A DNA stretch of 64,000 nt from Brevundimonas mediterranea (GCF_014196125.1 NZ_JACIDA010000001.1:372001-436000), one strand, 5' to 3'. Counted from the first letter of the stretch, positions 42,106-53,647 are shown. Notes: generated from the sequence alone by a model not told the origin. Translations and numbers: made by a program.

Positions 42106-42582
42106 ATGAGCGAAGACGGCAAGATCGATTACGCCGAGGTGATGCGGCGGCTGCCGCACCGTTACCCCTTCCTGCTGGTGGACAAGGCCGAGGCCTTCGT
42201 GCCCCGCACCTCGATCGTGGGGATCAAGAACGTCACCCACAACGAACCCTTCTTTCAGGGCCATTTCCCCATCGATCCGGTCATGCCGGGCGTGCTGATC
42301 GTCGAGGCCATGGCCCAGACGGGCGCCCTGCTGATGTCCAAGACCCTGGACGTCGCTGTGGCCGACAAGGTCATCATGTTCATGTCCATCGACGGCGTGC
42401 GCTTCAGGAAACCGGCGCGGCCGGGCGACCAGCTGCGGATGGAGGTCAAGGTGATCAAGGCGCGCGGCGACGCCTACAAGTTCCGGGGCGAGACCTTCAT
42501 CGACGGCAAACTGGCGGCCGAGGCCGAATTCATGGCCATGGTCGTGACCGTGCCCACTCCAGCGACAGAGCCCGCCGCCTGA
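42106..42582 (+). CDS. fabZ: 3-hydroxyacyl-[ACP] dehydratase FabZ
   Basis: Dehydrates beta-hydroxyacyl-ACP in fatty acid elongation and competes with LpxA/LpxD for hydroxyacyl-ACP. Length is 158 aa with a hot-dog fold. The active-site segment is HRYPFLLVDKAE and QGHFPIDPVMPGVLIVEAMA, with the catalytic His (in GHFP) and Glu (in VEAMAQ). The stop overlaps the lpxA ATG. Confidence 0.97.
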   Translation: MSEDGKIDYAEVMRRLPHRYPFLLVDKAEAFVPRTSIVGIKNVTHNEPFFQGHFPIDPVMPGVLIVEAMAQTGALLMSKTLDVAVADKVIMFMSIDGVRFRKPARPGDQLRMEVKVIKARGDAYKFRGETFIDGKLAAEAEFMAMVVTVPTPATEPAA

Positions 42583-43370
42583 TGACCATTCACCCGACCG
42601 CCCTGATCGACGCCACGGCGACCCTCGCCGACGGGGTCCAGGTCGGGCCCTGGTGCACCGTCGGGCCGAACGTGGTTCTGGCTGAGAACGTGCGCCTGGT
42701 CAGCCATGTGGTGGTTCAGCAGGATACGACCGTGGGCGCGGGGACGGTGATCCATCCGTTCGCCGTCATCGGCGGCGACCCGCAGCACAACGGCTACAAG
42801 GGCGAGCCGGTGCGGCTGGAGATCGGCGAGAACAACCTGATCCGCGAGCATTGCACCTTCAATCGGGGCACGCCGCAGGGGACGGGCGTGACCGTCGTCG
42901 GGTCCAACAATCTGTTCATGACCGGCGCACACATCGGTCACGACTGCGTGGTCGGCAGCAATCTGGTCATGGCCAACAACGCCACCCTGGGCGGCCATGC
43001 TCATATCGGCGACAAGGTCTTCCTGGGCGGCCTGTGCGCCGTGCACCAGAACGGCCGTGTGGGGCAGGGGGCGATCATCGGCGGTCTGGCCGCCGTGACC
43101 CGCGACGTCATCCCTTACGGCTCGGCCTGGGGCAATCATGCGCGGCTGCGCGGGCTGAACCTGATCGGGCTGAAGCGCAAGGGCTATGGCAAGGACCAGG
43201 TGCGGCGGCTTCTGGCGGCCTATCGCGACCTGTTCGAGGGGCAGGGCGAGTTCGCCGGCCGGATCGAAGGCGTGGCCCAGGCCTATTCCGACCTGCCCGA
43301 GATCATGGAGATCATCGCCTTCATCCGCGACGGCGGGCGGCGTCCGCTGTGTCTGCCGAACGCGGAATGA
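42582..43370 (+). CDS. lpxA: UDP-N-acetylglucosamine acyltransferase
   Basis: The first, reversible step of lipid A synthesis. Length is 262 aa, a trimeric left-handed beta-helix. Key landmarks are IGGDPQHNGYKGEP, REHCTFNRGT, HIGHDCVVGSN with the catalytic His, and the C-terminal helical domain with AYRDLFEGQGEF. The stop overlaps the lpxI start. Confidence 0.97.
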   Translation: MTIHPTALIDATATLADGVQVGPWCTVGPNVVLAENVRLVSHVVVQQDTTVGAGTVIHPFAVIGGDPQHNGYKGEPVRLEIGENNLIREHCTFNRGTPQGTGVTVVGSNNLFMTGAHIGHDCVVGSNLVMANNATLGGHAHIGDKVFLGGLCAVHQNGRVGQGAIIGGLAAVTRDVIPYGSAWGNHARLRGLNLIGLKRKGYGKDQVRRLLAAYRDLFEGQGEFAGRIEGVAQAYSDLPEIMEIIAFIRDGGRRPLCLPNAE

Positions 43371-44206
43371 GCCCTTCCGGAAAGCTGGGCCTGATCGCCG
43401 GCGGCGGCGACCTGCCGGCGGCGGTGGCGGCGCGGTGCGACGCCGAGGGGCGGCCGGTCTTCATCATCCGTCTGGCCGGGTTCGCCGACCCCCATCTGAC
43501 CCGCTGGCCGGGCGCCGAGTTCGGCATGGCCCAGATCGGCGCCATACTGAAGGCGCTGAAGGCCGAGGCCTGCACGACGGTCTGTCTGGCGGGTATCGTC
43601 AACCGACCCGATTTCAAGAGCTTGAAGCCGGACTTCAAGGGCGCGACCCTGCTGCCGGGGATCGTCGCTGCGGCGACGCAAGGCGACGACGCCCTGTTGC
43701 GCAAGATCCTCTCGATCTTCGAGGCCGAAGGGTTCGCGGTCGAAGGCGCTGATGACATCCTGGGCGGCGAAACCCTGGCGTCGGGGGCTTCGGGCGCGGT
43801 TTCGCCGACGCCTGACCAGATCGCCGATCTGAAGAAGGCGCTGTACGTCGCCGAGAAGTCTGGCGAACTGGATATCGGCCAGGGCGCGGTCGTCTGCGAC
43901 GGGCTGGTGCTGGCGGTCGAGGCCCAGGAGGGCACAGACGCCATGTTGCACCGGGTGGCGGGCCTGCCGGCCGATCTCCGCGGTTCCCCGGCGGCCCCCA
44001 AGGGGGCGCTGGGCAAGGCGCCCAAGCCCATCCAGGACCTGCGTGTGGACATGCCGGTGATCGGGCCGCGCACGGTCGAGCTGGCGGCGGCGGCGGGTCT
44101 GGCGGGCATCGCCGGCGTGACCGGGCGGCTGATCCTGATCGACCGGTCGGCTATAGTGGCGGCAGCGGACCGGCTGGGTCTGTTCGTCTGGGGTGAAGAC
44201 CGATGA
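43367..44206 (+). CDS. lpxI: UDP-2,3-diacylglucosamine pyrophosphatase LpxI
   Basis: Cleaves UDP-diacylglucosamine to lipid X. This is the LpxI (former DUF1009) enzyme found in alphaproteobacteria in place of LpxH. Length is 279 aa, and the ATG overlaps the lpxA stop. The N-terminal LGLIAGGGDLPAAVA domain and the C-terminal part with QGAVVCDGLVLAVEAQEGTD, the catalytic Asp region, and PKPIQDLRVDMPVIG are typical. It overlaps lpxB by 4 bases. Confidence 0.95.
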   Translation: MSPSGKLGLIAGGGDLPAAVAARCDAEGRPVFIIRLAGFADPHLTRWPGAEFGMAQIGAILKALKAEACTTVCLAGIVNRPDFKSLKPDFKGATLLPGIVAAATQGDDALLRKILSIFEAEGFAVEGADDILGGETLASGASGAVSPTPDQIADLKKALYVAEKSGELDIGQGAVVCDGLVLAVEAQEGTDAMLHRVAGLPADLRGSPAAPKGALGKAPKPIQDLRVDMPVIGPRTVELAAAAGLAGIAGVTGRLILIDRSAIVAAADRLGLFVWGEDR

Positions 44207-45372
44207 GCCGTCCGTTGAAGATCATGCTGGTCGCGGCCGAGGCCTCGGGCGATGCGCTCGGCGCCGGCCTGGCCCAGGCCCTCAGGAACCGTCTGGGCGA
44301 GGCGGTGAGCTTCGTCGGCGTCGGCGGCCCCCGTATGGCGGCGGAGGGCGTCGTCAGTCCGTTTGATATCGCCGAACTGTCGATCCTGGGCTGGATCGAG
44401 GGCCTGCGCGCCTATGGCATGGTCCGGCGCCGGGTTCGGGAGACGGCGGCCCTGGCCGCGCGCGAACAGCCGGACGCGGTGGTGCTGATCGACAGCTGGG
44501 GCTTCACCATCCGGGTGGCCGAGGCGATCCGCGCCGCCCGGCCGGACGTGCCCCTGATCAAATATGTCGGCCCTCAGGTCTGGGCGTCGCGCCCCAGTCG
44601 GGCCAAGACCCTGGCGGGGGCCGTGGATCACCTGCTGGCGCTGTACGGCTTCGATGCGCCCTGGTTCGAGCGTGCAGGCCTGCCCACGACTGTCGTCGGC
44701 TCTTCGGCCCTGCATGTGGATATGGACAGCGCGGACGGCGCCGCCTTCCGCGCACGGCGGGGAATCGCCGCCGATGCAAAACTGCTGCTGATCCTGCCGG
44801 GCAGTCGGCCCGCCGAGATCGCGCGCATGACGCCCGTCTATGAGACCACGATCCGCAGGTTGAAGGCCGCCGATCCTGGTCTGGCTGTGGCCGTGGTGGC
44901 TGCGGGCACCGTGGCCAAGGATGTCACCAGCCGCGTCGCCGCCTGGCCCTTTCGGGTCCATCTGGTCGATGAGGCCGAGAAATATGACGCCATGCGGGCC
45001 GCGACGGTCGCCCTTGCCACAAGCGGAACGGTCTCGACCGAACTGGCGCTGGCCGGAACGCCGATGGTCATCGCCTATCGGATCGGCGCGCTCAGCTATG
45101 AGCTGATGAAGCGGGTGGTGACGGCGAAACACATCACCCTGTTCAATATCGCCGCCGACGAGCGCATCGCGCCCGAGTTCATCCAGAACGAAGCGTCGCC
45201 GGATATCCTGGCGCCTGCGGTCCAACGGCTTCTGGCCGACCATGAGGCGGCGGCCGATCAGGCACGGCGTCAGACCGCGGCGCTGGATCGGATGGGCCGC
45301 GGCGGCCCGGATCCGTCGGCCCTGGCCGCTGACGCGGTCTTGCAAGTCATTGAAGCCAAGCGGGGCGGCTGA
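44203..45372 (+). CDS. lpxB: lipid-A-disaccharide synthase
   Basis: Joins lipid X and UDP-diacylglucosamine into the lipid A disaccharide; a GT-B glycosyltransferase at the inner membrane. Length is 389 aa. The N-terminal AAEASGDALGAGLA loop, YVGPQVWASRPSRAKTL and PGSRPAEIARM are family hallmarks, and SGTVSTELALAGTPMVIAYR forms the nucleotide-sugar site. It ends the envelope block. Confidence 0.97.
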   Translation: MSRPLKIMLVAAEASGDALGAGLAQALRNRLGEAVSFVGVGGPRMAAEGVVSPFDIAELSILGWIEGLRAYGMVRRRVRETAALAAREQPDAVVLIDSWGFTIRVAEAIRAARPDVPLIKYVGPQVWASRPSRAKTLAGAVDHLLALYGFDAPWFERAGLPTTVVGSSALHVDMDSADGAAFRARRGIAADAKLLLILPGSRPAEIARMTPVYETTIRRLKAADPGLAVAVVAAGTVAKDVTSRVAAWPFRVHLVDEAEKYDAMRAATVALATSGTVSTELALAGTPMVIAYRIGALSYELMKRVVTAKHITLFNIAADERIAPEFIQNEASPDILAPAVQRLLADHEAAADQARRQTAALDRMGRGGPDPSALAADAVLQVIEAKRGG

Positions 45373-45400
45373 TCTCGGGTCGGCCGCCCCACAAACAACA

Positions 45401-45425
45401 ACGCCGGGGATGTCTCCCCGGCGTC
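45401..45425. terminator. bidirectional terminator between lpxB and gltA
   Basis: A perfect 10-bp stem ACGCCGGGGA/TCCCCGGCGT with a TGTC loop, between convergent genes. The minus strand is followed by the U-rich run TGTTGTTTGT, so it should stop gltA transcripts well. The plus side has CTTGCATTT. Confidence 0.8.
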
Positions 45426-45451
45426 TTGCATTTCAGACCTGTGGCTGTCGA

Positions 45452-46753
<1,302 letters not shown>

Positions 46754-46819
46754 GAATGCCCCTTTGCATCACACGTCCAGGCGCGGGGAGGCGTCGGCCG
46801 CTTTTTTGGTTGTGGGTGA

Positions 46820-48235
46820 TCACTTAGTCTGTTGCAGCGCATCATCCAAGCGCCCGAGACTTTCGTCGCGCCCAAGAGCGGACAAAGTTCGTGCGATATC
46901 GGGTGAAGTTGACCCTGCGGTAAGTGCTGTTCGCACCGCCGGACCGATCTTGCCGAAGCCGACCTCTTCGGATTCGGCGAAGCTCTTGAGCTCGGCTTCC
47001 AGGGCGAAGACATCCCAGGACTGGAACAACGTCAGCCGGTCCCGCAGACGGCCGAGGCGGTCCAGGGTTTCGCCCGAGAGCAGGGCGCGCGCCTTGTCAT
47101 CCAGCGCAAGGGGGCGGCTCTTCAGCACGAATTCGGTCTGGTCGGCCAGGTCCAGCATGGTCTTGGCGCGGTCCTTGACGAAGGGCATGGCGCGCTGGAG
47201 CTTGGCCTCGTCGTCTTCGGCGATCACGCGACCGCGTTGCAGGTGGACATCCAGGGTCAGCTTGGCGAGGCGTTCGTCCGCCGCGAGACGCAGCCAGTGG
47301 GAATTGACGTGGGCCAGCTTGTCGAAATCGAGCCGGGCCGGGGCCTTGCCGATGCCGGCCAGGTCGAACCATTCCACCGCCTGTGCGTCGCTGAACAGTT
47401 CGTCGTCGCCATGGGCCCAGCCCAGCCGGGTCAGATAGTTGCGCATGGCCTCGGGAAGATAGCCCATTTCGGCGTATTCATGGACCGCCTGGGCGCCGTG
47501 GCGCTTCGACAGTTTGGCGCCGTCGGGGCCGTGAATCAGCGGGATGTGGGCGAAGGTCGGCCGGATCCAGCCCAGGGCGTCGTAGATCAGGCTCTGGCGT
47601 GCGGCGTTGTTCAGGTGGTCATCGCCACGAATGACGTGGGTCACGCCCATGTCGTGGTCGTCGACGACCACCGCCAGATTATAGGTGGGGGCGCCGTCGG
47701 TGCGCAGAAGGACCAGGTCGTCGAGGTCGTTCGTCGACCAACTGACCGTACCCTGAACCTCGTCCGCCACGGTGACGGTCGTGGACTGGGGGCGCCGAAA
47801 ACGCACGACGTGAGGCAGGGCCAGGTCGTCGACAGTCGGCGCGCGGTCGCGCCACGGCGACTCGAATGCGCGTCGTTCGGCCTTGGCGGCGTCCCGCAGT
47901 CGGCCGGTTTCCTCGGCCGTGGTGAAATCGCGATAGGCGTGGCCGGTCTCAAGCAACTGGTCCACCACCTCGCGGTGGCGGTCGGCGCGGCTGTACTGGA
48001 AGACCGGTTCCTCGTCGGCGAACAGCTCCAACCAGCTCAGACCGTCGAAGATGGCCTTGACCGCATCGTCGGTGGACCGCTCGCGGTCCGTGTCCTCGAT
48101 GCGGATCAGGAAACGCCCTGCGTGTCGTTTGGCATACAGCCAGTTGAACAAGGCGGTTCTCGCCCCGCCGATATGCAGATAGCCTGTCGGCGAGGGGGCG
48201 AAGCGCGTGACGACAGTCGAGGAAGGTGAGGTCAT
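46820..48235 (-). CDS. gltX: glutamyl-tRNA synthetase
   Basis: Charges tRNA-Glu. Length is 471 aa. The class I HIGH motif occurs as RFAPSPTGYLHIGGARTAL and the KMSKS equivalent as KLSKRHG. The ATG (complement of 48233-48235) is the only good start before the conserved N-terminus and overlaps the divergent comEC ATG on CATG. Promoter and ribosome-binding site must therefore lie inside comEC. Alphaproteobacteria often carry two GltX copies; this could be either. Confidence 0.95.
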   Translation of the reverse strand: MTSPSSTVVTRFAPSPTGYLHIGGARTALFNWLYAKRHAGRFLIRIEDTDRERSTDDAVKAIFDGLSWLELFADEEPVFQYSRADRHREVVDQLLETGHAYRDFTTAEETGRLRDAAKAERRAFESPWRDRAPTVDDLALPHVVRFRRPQSTTVTVADEVQGTVSWSTNDLDDLVLLRTDGAPTYNLAVVVDDHDMGVTHVIRGDDHLNNAARQSLIYDALGWIRPTFAHIPLIHGPDGAKLSKRHGAQAVHEYAEMGYLPEAMRNYLTRLGWAHGDDELFSDAQAVEWFDLAGIGKAPARLDFDKLAHVNSHWLRLAADERLAKLTLDVHLQRGRVIAEDDEAKLQRAMPFVKDRAKTMLDLADQTEFVLKSRPLALDDKARALLSGETLDRLGRLRDRLTLFQSWDVFALEAELKSFAESEEVGFGKIGPAVRTALTAGSTSPDIARTLSALGRDESLGRLDDALQQTK

Positions 48236-50420
48236 GGGGGAAGGGTCCGTAAGCGAGGCCCTTATACGCCCCGAGACGACAAAGCCTACCCCCGGCGCGC
48301 GATTGCGGGTCTGGCTGGCCGACGAGGCGGCGGCGCAGACGCTGAGATGGCGGCTGTGGGCGCCGGTGGCCTTCGGCGGGGGTGGGGCGATCTATTTCGC
48401 GCTTCGGTCGGAGCCGGCCTTGTGGCCGCTGCTGTTGATGGCGGCGATCGCCGGCGCGGGCTGGATAGCGGCGCGACGACGGGGATGGGCGCGGCGCCTG
48501 ACCTGGCCCCTGATGATCCTGGCCTGTCTGGCCGGCGGGCTGGCGGCGGCCAAGATTCGCACGGAGATGGTGACGGCGCCCATCGCTCCAGCCCTGGGTG
48601 AAGCGACAGTGATCGAGGCCTGGGTGGTGGATGTGGACAGCCCCGGCGAAAGAGGGGCGAGGATCGTGGTCGCGCCGGTCTGGATTCGGGGGCTGGCGCC
48701 GGATCAGACGCCGGTGCGGCTCAGGGCCACGGTGCGGGGCGATCCGCCCCGGCCCGGCGAGGCGGTCCGTCTGTTCGCCATTCTCAATCCGCCGCCCGCG
48801 CCGGCCAGCCCCGGCGCCTATGACTTCGGCCGCAACGCCTTTTTCCAGGGCATGGGCGGGATCGCCTTCGTTCTGGGGGAGACGCGACGGCTCGATCTGC
48901 CGTCGGCGCCGTGGCGGCTGCGCCTGGAAATGGCTGTGAACAGCGCCCGCTATGCTCTGGCCGAAAGGATCGTGGCGCGGTTGGGCGAACGGACGGGCGG
49001 GATCGCCGCCGCCATGACCACCAGCCATGAGGCCTGGATCAGCCAGGCGGACATGGATGTGATGCGGGATTCGGGGTTGGCGCACATCCTTTCGGTCTCG
49101 GGCCTGCACATGGCCATCGTCGGCGGCTTTGTCTTCTTTGGGGCGCGGCTGGGCGTTGCGGCCTGGCCGTGGCTGGCGTTGCGGGTTCCGGGCAAGAAGG
49201 TCGCGGCCCTGGCCGGATTGACGGCGGTCGGCGCCTATCTGGTCGTGTCCGGCGCGCCGCCCCCGGCCGAGCGGGCGGCGATCACCGCCTCCATCGCCTT
49301 TCTGGCCATTCTTCTGGATCGGCAGGCGGTGACGATGCACGGCCTGGCCGTGGCGGCCTTTGTGGTGTTGGCCATCCAGCCCGAGGCCATCGTCACGCCC
49401 GGCTTTCAGATGTCCTTTGCGGCTACGGCGGCCCTGGTGGCCCTGGTCGAGGCCTGGCCGCAGCGGGTGCGAGAGATTTCGGCGCCCTGGCCGATCGTGG
49501 CGGCGCAGAGGTTCGGCGGCTGGATGACGGCGGCGGTGGCGGCCAGCGTCGTGGCGGGACTGGCGACGGGGCCGTTCGCCATGCAGCATTTCAACCGCAC
49601 GGCCATGTACGGGCTTCTGGCCAATCTGGGCACGGCGCCGGTGGCGGACTTCATTCTAATGCCGGCTCTGGCCCTGGGGGCGGCGCTGGAGCCTCTGGGT
49701 CTGGGCGGGCCCTTCCTGGCGGTGGCGGGATGGGGCGTCGATCTGATGCTGGCGATCGGGGGCTGGACCGCAGGCCTGCCGGGCGCGGTGCGGACGGTGG
49801 CCAGCGCGCCGGACTATGTTCTGCCGATCGCCTTTCTGGGGGTGTTGTTCGTCTGTCTGTGGCAGGGGCGGCTGAGGTGGCTGGGCCTGCCGCTGGCCGC
49901 GGCGGTTCTGGTCTGGCCCAGGGCGCCGACGCCGGATCTCTGGATCGGGGACGGCGGGACGAACGCCGCCTTTCATCACCAGGCCCAGGCGGTTGTGATC
50001 CGACCCGGCGTGCGCGCTTTCGCCGTCGATCTGTGGTCGCGGCGGCGGGGCCTGACGACGGCGGATCGGCCGGAGACAGGCTGGACGTGCGACCGATCTT
50101 CCTGTCGGCCGGAATCACTCGAAGCCGGGCCGGTCGCCCTGTGGTGGGGGCGCGAGGCCCCGGATGCGGAGAAGATGGCGGCCCTGTGCCGGGCTGCATC
50201 CGTCGTCAGCGTGAGGACGGCGGTCGTCGCGCTGCCAGCCTCATGCGACGGCCGTCTCGTGCTCGACGGCGTCGATTTCACGCGCGGCGGGGCGGTGGAG
50301 TTGTGGCGTGACGGATCGGCCGGCGCGAACCGCTGGCGAGCGGTCTGGACGGCCGACGCGCGCGGGGATCGACCCTGGGCGCGTCAGCCGGATCCGGATC
50401 TCAGTGATAACGGCGCATGA
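48234..50420 (+). CDS. comEC: ComEC/Rec2 family DNA uptake channel protein
   Basis: An inner-membrane channel for single-stranded DNA in natural transformation. About 728 aa from ATG 48234, preceded by GGTGAGG; TTG 48303 is a later option. An N-terminal pair of helices and an OB-like periplasmic domain (about residues 95-215) lead into the competence domain with [35 protein letters not shown] and [14 protein letters not shown]. The C-terminal part after about residue 565 is short and lacks a full metallo-beta-lactamase motif set. The last 20 bases overlap the convergent lexA gene. No other competence genes are seen, so its use here is uncertain. Confidence 0.9.
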   Translation: MGEGSVSEALIRPETTKPTPGARLRVWLADEAAAQTLRWRLWAPVAFGGGGAIYFALRSEPALWPLLLMAAIAGAGWIAARRRGWARRLTWPLMILACLAGGLAAAKIRTEMVTAPIAPALGEATVIEAWVVDVDSPGERGARIVVAPVWIRGLAPDQTPVRLRATVRGDPPRPGEAVRLFAILNPPPAPASPGAYDFGRNAFFQGMGGIAFVLGETRRLDLPSAPWRLRLEMAVNSARYALAERIVARLGERTGGIAAAMTTSHEAWISQADMDVMRDSGLAHILSVSGLHMAIVGGFVFFGARLGVAAWPWLALRVPGKKVAALAGLTAVGAYLVVSGAPPPAERAAITASIAFLAILLDRQAVTMHGLAVAAFVVLAIQPEAIVTPGFQMSFAATAALVALVEAWPQRVREISAPWPIVAAQRFGGWMTAAVAASVVAGLATGPFAMQHFNRTAMYGLLANLGTAPVADFILMPALALGAALEPLGLGGPFLAVAGWGVDLMLAIGGWTAGLPGAVRTVASAPDYVLPIAFLGVLFVCLWQGRLRWLGLPLAAAVLVWPRAPTPDLWIGDGGTNAAFHHQAQAVVIRPGVRAFAVDLWSRRRGLTTADRPETGWTCDRSSCRPESLEAGPVALWWGREAPDAEKMAALCRAASVVSVRTAVVALPASCDGRLVLDGVDFTRGGAVELWRDGSAGANRWRAVWTADARGDRPWARQPDPDLSDNGA

Positions 50421-51102
50421 GGCCGACCAGCTTGCCCTGAACCTCGACCTGGTCGGGGCCGAAGATGCGGGTCTCATAGTGGCGGTTGGCGGGTTCCAGG
50501 GCGATGGAGCCGCCCTTGCGGCGCAGACGCTTCAATGTCGCCTCTTCGCCTTCGACCAGAGCCACCACGATCTCGCCGTTGTTCGCCGTGTCGCCGCGAC
50601 GGATGACCACCAGGTCGCCGTTCAGGATGCCGGCCTCGATCATCGAGTCGCCCTCGATCTCGAGGATGTAATGGTCGCCTTTGCCCAGCATGGATTCGGG
50701 CACCGACATGCGCTCCTGCTCGTGCTGGATGGCGGCGATAGGGGTGCCGGCGGCGATCTTGCCCAGCAGGGGCAGTTCGCGCGTGTCGTTGGCGGCGGAT
50801 GCCGCTGCGGGGCGGGAAGCGCCCCCGCCGCCCTCGATGACGTCGGGTTTGAACCCAGCCCGGCCGCGCGGGGCGCCGGCGGTGGCCTGTTCAGGCAGTT
50901 TGGTCACTTCAAGAGCGCGGGCGCGGTGGGCGAGGCGGCGGATGAAGCCGCGCTCCTCCAGCGCCGTGATCAGCCGGTGAATGCCCGACTTGGACGCCAG
51001 ATCCAGCGCCTCCTTCATCTCGTCGAACGAGGGGGAGACGCCGGTCTCCTGAATCCGTTCGTGGATGAACATCAGCAGTTCGTGCTGCTTGCGCGTGAGC
51101 AT
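50401..51102 (-). CDS. lexA: LexA repressor
   Basis: SOS master repressor, 233 aa. The N-terminal winged helix (about residues 1-65) starts [17 protein letters not shown], with the recognition helix near [18 protein letters not shown] 60-residue Gly/Ala-rich linker follows. The C-terminal peptidase domain has the Ala-Gly self-cleavage site in GKIAAGTP, the catalytic Ser in [11 protein letters not shown] and Lys in EATLKRLRR. Its promoter region carries two LexA boxes, so it should repress itself. The 3' end overlaps comEC by 20 bases in opposite orientation. Confidence 0.98.
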   Translation of the reverse strand: MLTRKQHELLMFIHERIQETGVSPSFDEMKEALDLASKSGIHRLITALEERGFIRRLAHRARALEVTKLPEQATAGAPRGRAGFKPDVIEGGGGASRPAAASAANDTRELPLLGKIAAGTPIAAIQHEQERMSVPESMLGKGDHYILEIEGDSMIEAGILNGDLVVIRRGDTANNGEIVVALVEGEEATLKRLRRKGGSIALEPANRHYETRIFGPDQVEVQGKLVGLMRRYH

Positions 51103-51135
51103 CGCCGGGCCCTCATAGGCCCTTCCCTCGAATCG

Positions 51136-51188
51136 GAACGGGCCGTGAACATTGACGATGTTCTGTAAGTGTTCCTTCCTAATGTCAA
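51136..51188 (-). promoter_or_regulatory. lexA promoter with two LexA boxes
   Basis: Plus-strand sequence shows GTTC-N7-GTTC at 51160-51174 and a second box GAAC-N7-GAAC at 51136-51150. On the minus strand, TTGACA (complement of 51183-51188) and, 17 bases on, CAGAAC (complement of 51160-51165) form the promoter-like pair. The first box therefore covers the -10 and the second lies just downstream of the start site. This is classic autoregulation. Confidence 0.85.
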
Positions 51189-51225
51189 CTTAACGGCGTC
51201 GCTTCACCACGCGCGTCGGGTTGAA

Positions 51226-52020
51226 TCAGGCGGCCAGCAGCTTGCGGGTCGCGGCCTCAACGTCGGCCTGACGCATCAGGCTTTCGCCGACCAGAATAGC
51301 CTGGGCATGGGCGTCGGACACGCGATCGACGTCCTCAGGGGTGAAGATGCCGCTCTCGGCGACCAGAAGGGCGCGCACGGGGCTGAGCATGGACAGGCGC
51401 TCGGTGACGTCCAGATCGACCTCGAAGGTGCGAAGCGACCGGTTGTTGATCCCCACCAGATCGCCGCCGAGAGCGCAGGCCCGCGCCATCTCGGCTTCGT
51501 CGTGGGTTTCGATCAGGGCGTCCATGCCGAACCGTTCAGCCTCGGCCAGCAGCTCGGCGGCCAGCCGGTCGTCGATCATGGCCAGGATGATCAGGATACA
51601 GTCGGCGCCCAGGGCCCGGCTTTCGGCCACCTGCCAGGGGTCGACCAGGAAGTCCTTGCGCAGGCAGGGCAGGGCCGTGGCGGTGCGGGCCTGGCCCAGA
51701 TAGGCGTCGTCGCCCTGGAAGCTGGGTCCGTCGGTCAGGACCGACAGGCATGTGGCGCCGCCGGCCTCGTAAGCCATGGCGAGGGCGGCGGGGTCGAAGT
51801 CGGAACGGATCAGGCCCTTGGACGGGCTGGCCTTCTTGATCTCCGCGATCAGGGCGGGGCGGCCCGTTTCTTCGACGGTTCGGTCGAGGGCCGCACGGAA
51901 GCCGCGCGGCGCCGAGGCGGCCTGGGCCAGGGTCTCGATCGCGTGCTGGGAGGTCGCGGCCTTGCGGGCGGCGACATCCTCGCGCTTGTATGCGGCGATG
52001 CGGTCCAGGACGTCGGTCAT
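51226..52020 (-). CDS. trpC: indole-3-glycerol phosphate synthase
   Basis: Closes the indole ring in tryptophan synthesis. Length is 264 aa, monofunctional (no fused TrpF). The barrel shows [16 protein letters not shown] (catalytic Lys), [27 protein letters not shown] and [10 protein letters not shown]. The start overlaps the trpD stop by 4 bases. It is the last trp gene here, and lexA follows after 123 bases with its own promoter. Confidence 0.97.
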   Translation of the reverse strand: MTDVLDRIAAYKREDVAARKAATSQHAIETLAQAASAPRGFRAALDRTVEETGRPALIAEIKKASPSKGLIRSDFDPAALAMAYEAGGATCLSVLTDGPSFQGDDAYLGQARTATALPCLRKDFLVDPWQVAESRALGADCILIILAMIDDRLAAELLAEAERFGMDALIETHDEAEMARACALGGDLVGINNRSLRTFEVDLDVTERLSMLSPVRALLVAESGIFTPEDVDRVSDAHAQAILVGESLMRQADVEAATRKLLAA

Positions 52021-53054
52021 GCGTTGTCTTCGGTATCCAGCGGCGTGGAGGTGATGCGGGCCAGACGCTCCAGCGCCTCGGCGGCCCGGCCGTCGTCAAT
52101 GGCGGCGGCGGCGAGGACGGCGCCTTCAGTGAGGTCCGCCGCCCGATCCGATACCACGAGGGCGGCGGCGGCGTTCAGCAACACGATGTCGCGGTAAGGG
52201 CCCGTCTGACCCGCCAGCAGGGCGCGCAGGGCCGTGGCGTTCTCCTCGGCGTCGCCGCCGCGGATGGCGTCGATGGAGGCGCGAGGAAGACCGGCGTCCT
52301 CGGGCGTGACCTGGAAGCGGCGGACGGCGCCGTCCTTCCATTCCGCCACTTCGGTCGGGCCGGAGGTGGCCAGTTCGTCCAGGCCCTGGCCATGGACGGT
52401 CCAGGCGCGGGTGGCGCCCAGTCGGCCCAGGACTTCGACCAGGGGTTCGAGCAGGCGCGGGTCATAGACGCCCATGACCTGGCGTTTCGCCTGGGCCGGG
52501 TTGGACAGCGGGCCCAGCAGGTTGAAGACGGTGCGGAACCCGATCTCGGCCCGAACCGGACCGACATGGCGCATGGCGCCGTGATAGGCGGGCGCGAACA
52601 GGAAGCAGATGCCGGCCTCGTCCAGCGCCTTGCGCTGCTGATCCGGGGTGGCGGCCAGGTTGACGCCCAGGATCGAAAGGACGTCGGACGAGCCGGATTT
52701 CGAGGATATGGCCCGGTTGCCGTGCTTGGCGACCTTCAGGCCTGCGCCGGCCAGGACCAGGGCGGCTGCGGTGGAGATGTTGTAGGTGTGCTGGCCGTCG
52801 CCGCCGGTGCCGCAGGTGTCGATCACCTCGTACGGATGATCCAGCGTCAGGGCGGCGTCGCGCATGGCCTGGGCGAAGGCCGCGATCTCGTCGACGGTCT
52901 CGCCGCGGATCCGCAGGGCGGTGACGGCGGCCGCTACCTGGGACGGGGTCGGTTCGCCACGCAGGCAGGCGGCGAAGAAGTCGTGCGCCTGCTCGGACGT
53001 CAGGGGGTGGCCCTCGACCAGTCGGGCGAGGATCGGCTTGAACCCGTCAGCCAT
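52017..53054 (-). CDS. trpD: anthranilate phosphoribosyltransferase
   Basis: Transfers phosphoribose to anthranilate. Length is 345 aa. The [17 protein letters not shown] motif binds the PRPP diphosphate, and [21 protein letters not shown] and the [11 protein letters not shown] region fit the family. It lies 2 bases after trpG and overlaps trpC. Confidence 0.97.
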   Translation of the reverse strand: MADGFKPILARLVEGHPLTSEQAHDFFAACLRGEPTPSQVAAAVTALRIRGETVDEIAAFAQAMRDAALTLDHPYEVIDTCGTGGDGQHTYNISTAAALVLAGAGLKVAKHGNRAISSKSGSSDVLSILGVNLAATPDQQRKALDEAGICFLFAPAYHGAMRHVGPVRAEIGFRTVFNLLGPLSNPAQAKRQVMGVYDPRLLEPLVEVLGRLGATRAWTVHGQGLDELATSGPTEVAEWKDGAVRRFQVTPEDAGLPRASIDAIRGGDAEENATALRALLAGQTGPYRDIVLLNAAAALVVSDRAADLTEGAVLAAAAIDDGRAAEALERLARITSTPLDTEDNA

Positions 53055-53056
53055 GA

Positions 53057-53647
53057 TCAGGCGGCCGCGAGGCGCTTCACGCCGGCGATCTCGAGGAAGT
53101 TGGCCAGCATGTCGTGGCCGTGTTCGGTGGCGATGGATTCCGGGTGGAACTGGACGCCATGGATCGGGCGGCTGCGGTGCTGAAGCCCCATGATCTCGCC
53201 GTCGGCGGTCCAGCTGGTGACTTCCAGACAGTCGGGCAGGGTTTCGCGCTTCACCGCCAGCGAATGATAGCGGGTGGCGGTGAAGGGCGAGGGCAGGCCG
53301 GCGAAGACGCTCTTGCCGTCGTGCAGGATCGGCGAGGTCTTGCCGTGCATCAGGGTCTTGGCGCGGATCACGTCGCCGCCGAAGGCCTGGCCGATGGCCT
53401 GGTGGCCCAGACAGACGCCCAGGATCGGCATGGAGGCTGGGGCGCTCTCGATCAGGGGCAGGCAGATGCCGGCCTGATCGGGCGCACAGGGGCCGGGGGA
53501 CAGCAGGACGGCGGCGGGGTTCAGCGCCCAGGCCTCGTCCGCCGTCAGGTCGTCGTTGCGCACCACGTGGGTCGGCGCGCCCAACTCCGCGAGGTAGTGG
53601 ACGAGGTTGTAGGTAAAGCTGTCGTAGTTATCGACGACGAGGATCAT
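53057..53647 (-). CDS. trpG: anthranilate synthase glutamine amidotransferase component
   Basis: Supplies ammonia from glutamine to TrpE; related PabA proteins may share this role. Length is 196 aa from ATG 53647, which matches the family start [14 protein letters not shown]; an upstream in-frame ATG adds 12 unlike residues. The triad Cys lies in [16 protein letters not shown] and the His/Glu in [13 protein letters not shown]. It is separated from trpE by 290 bases that contain a plus-strand ORF. Confidence 0.96.
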   Translation of the reverse strand: MILVVDNYDSFTYNLVHYLAELGAPTHVVRNDDLTADEAWALNPAAVLLSPGPCAPDQAGICLPLIESAPASMPILGVCLGHQAIGQAFGGDVIRAKTLMHGKTSPILHDGKSVFAGLPSPFTATRYHSLAVKRETLPDCLEVTSWTADGEIMGLQHRSRPIHGVQFHPESIATEHGHDMLANFLEIAGVKRLAAA

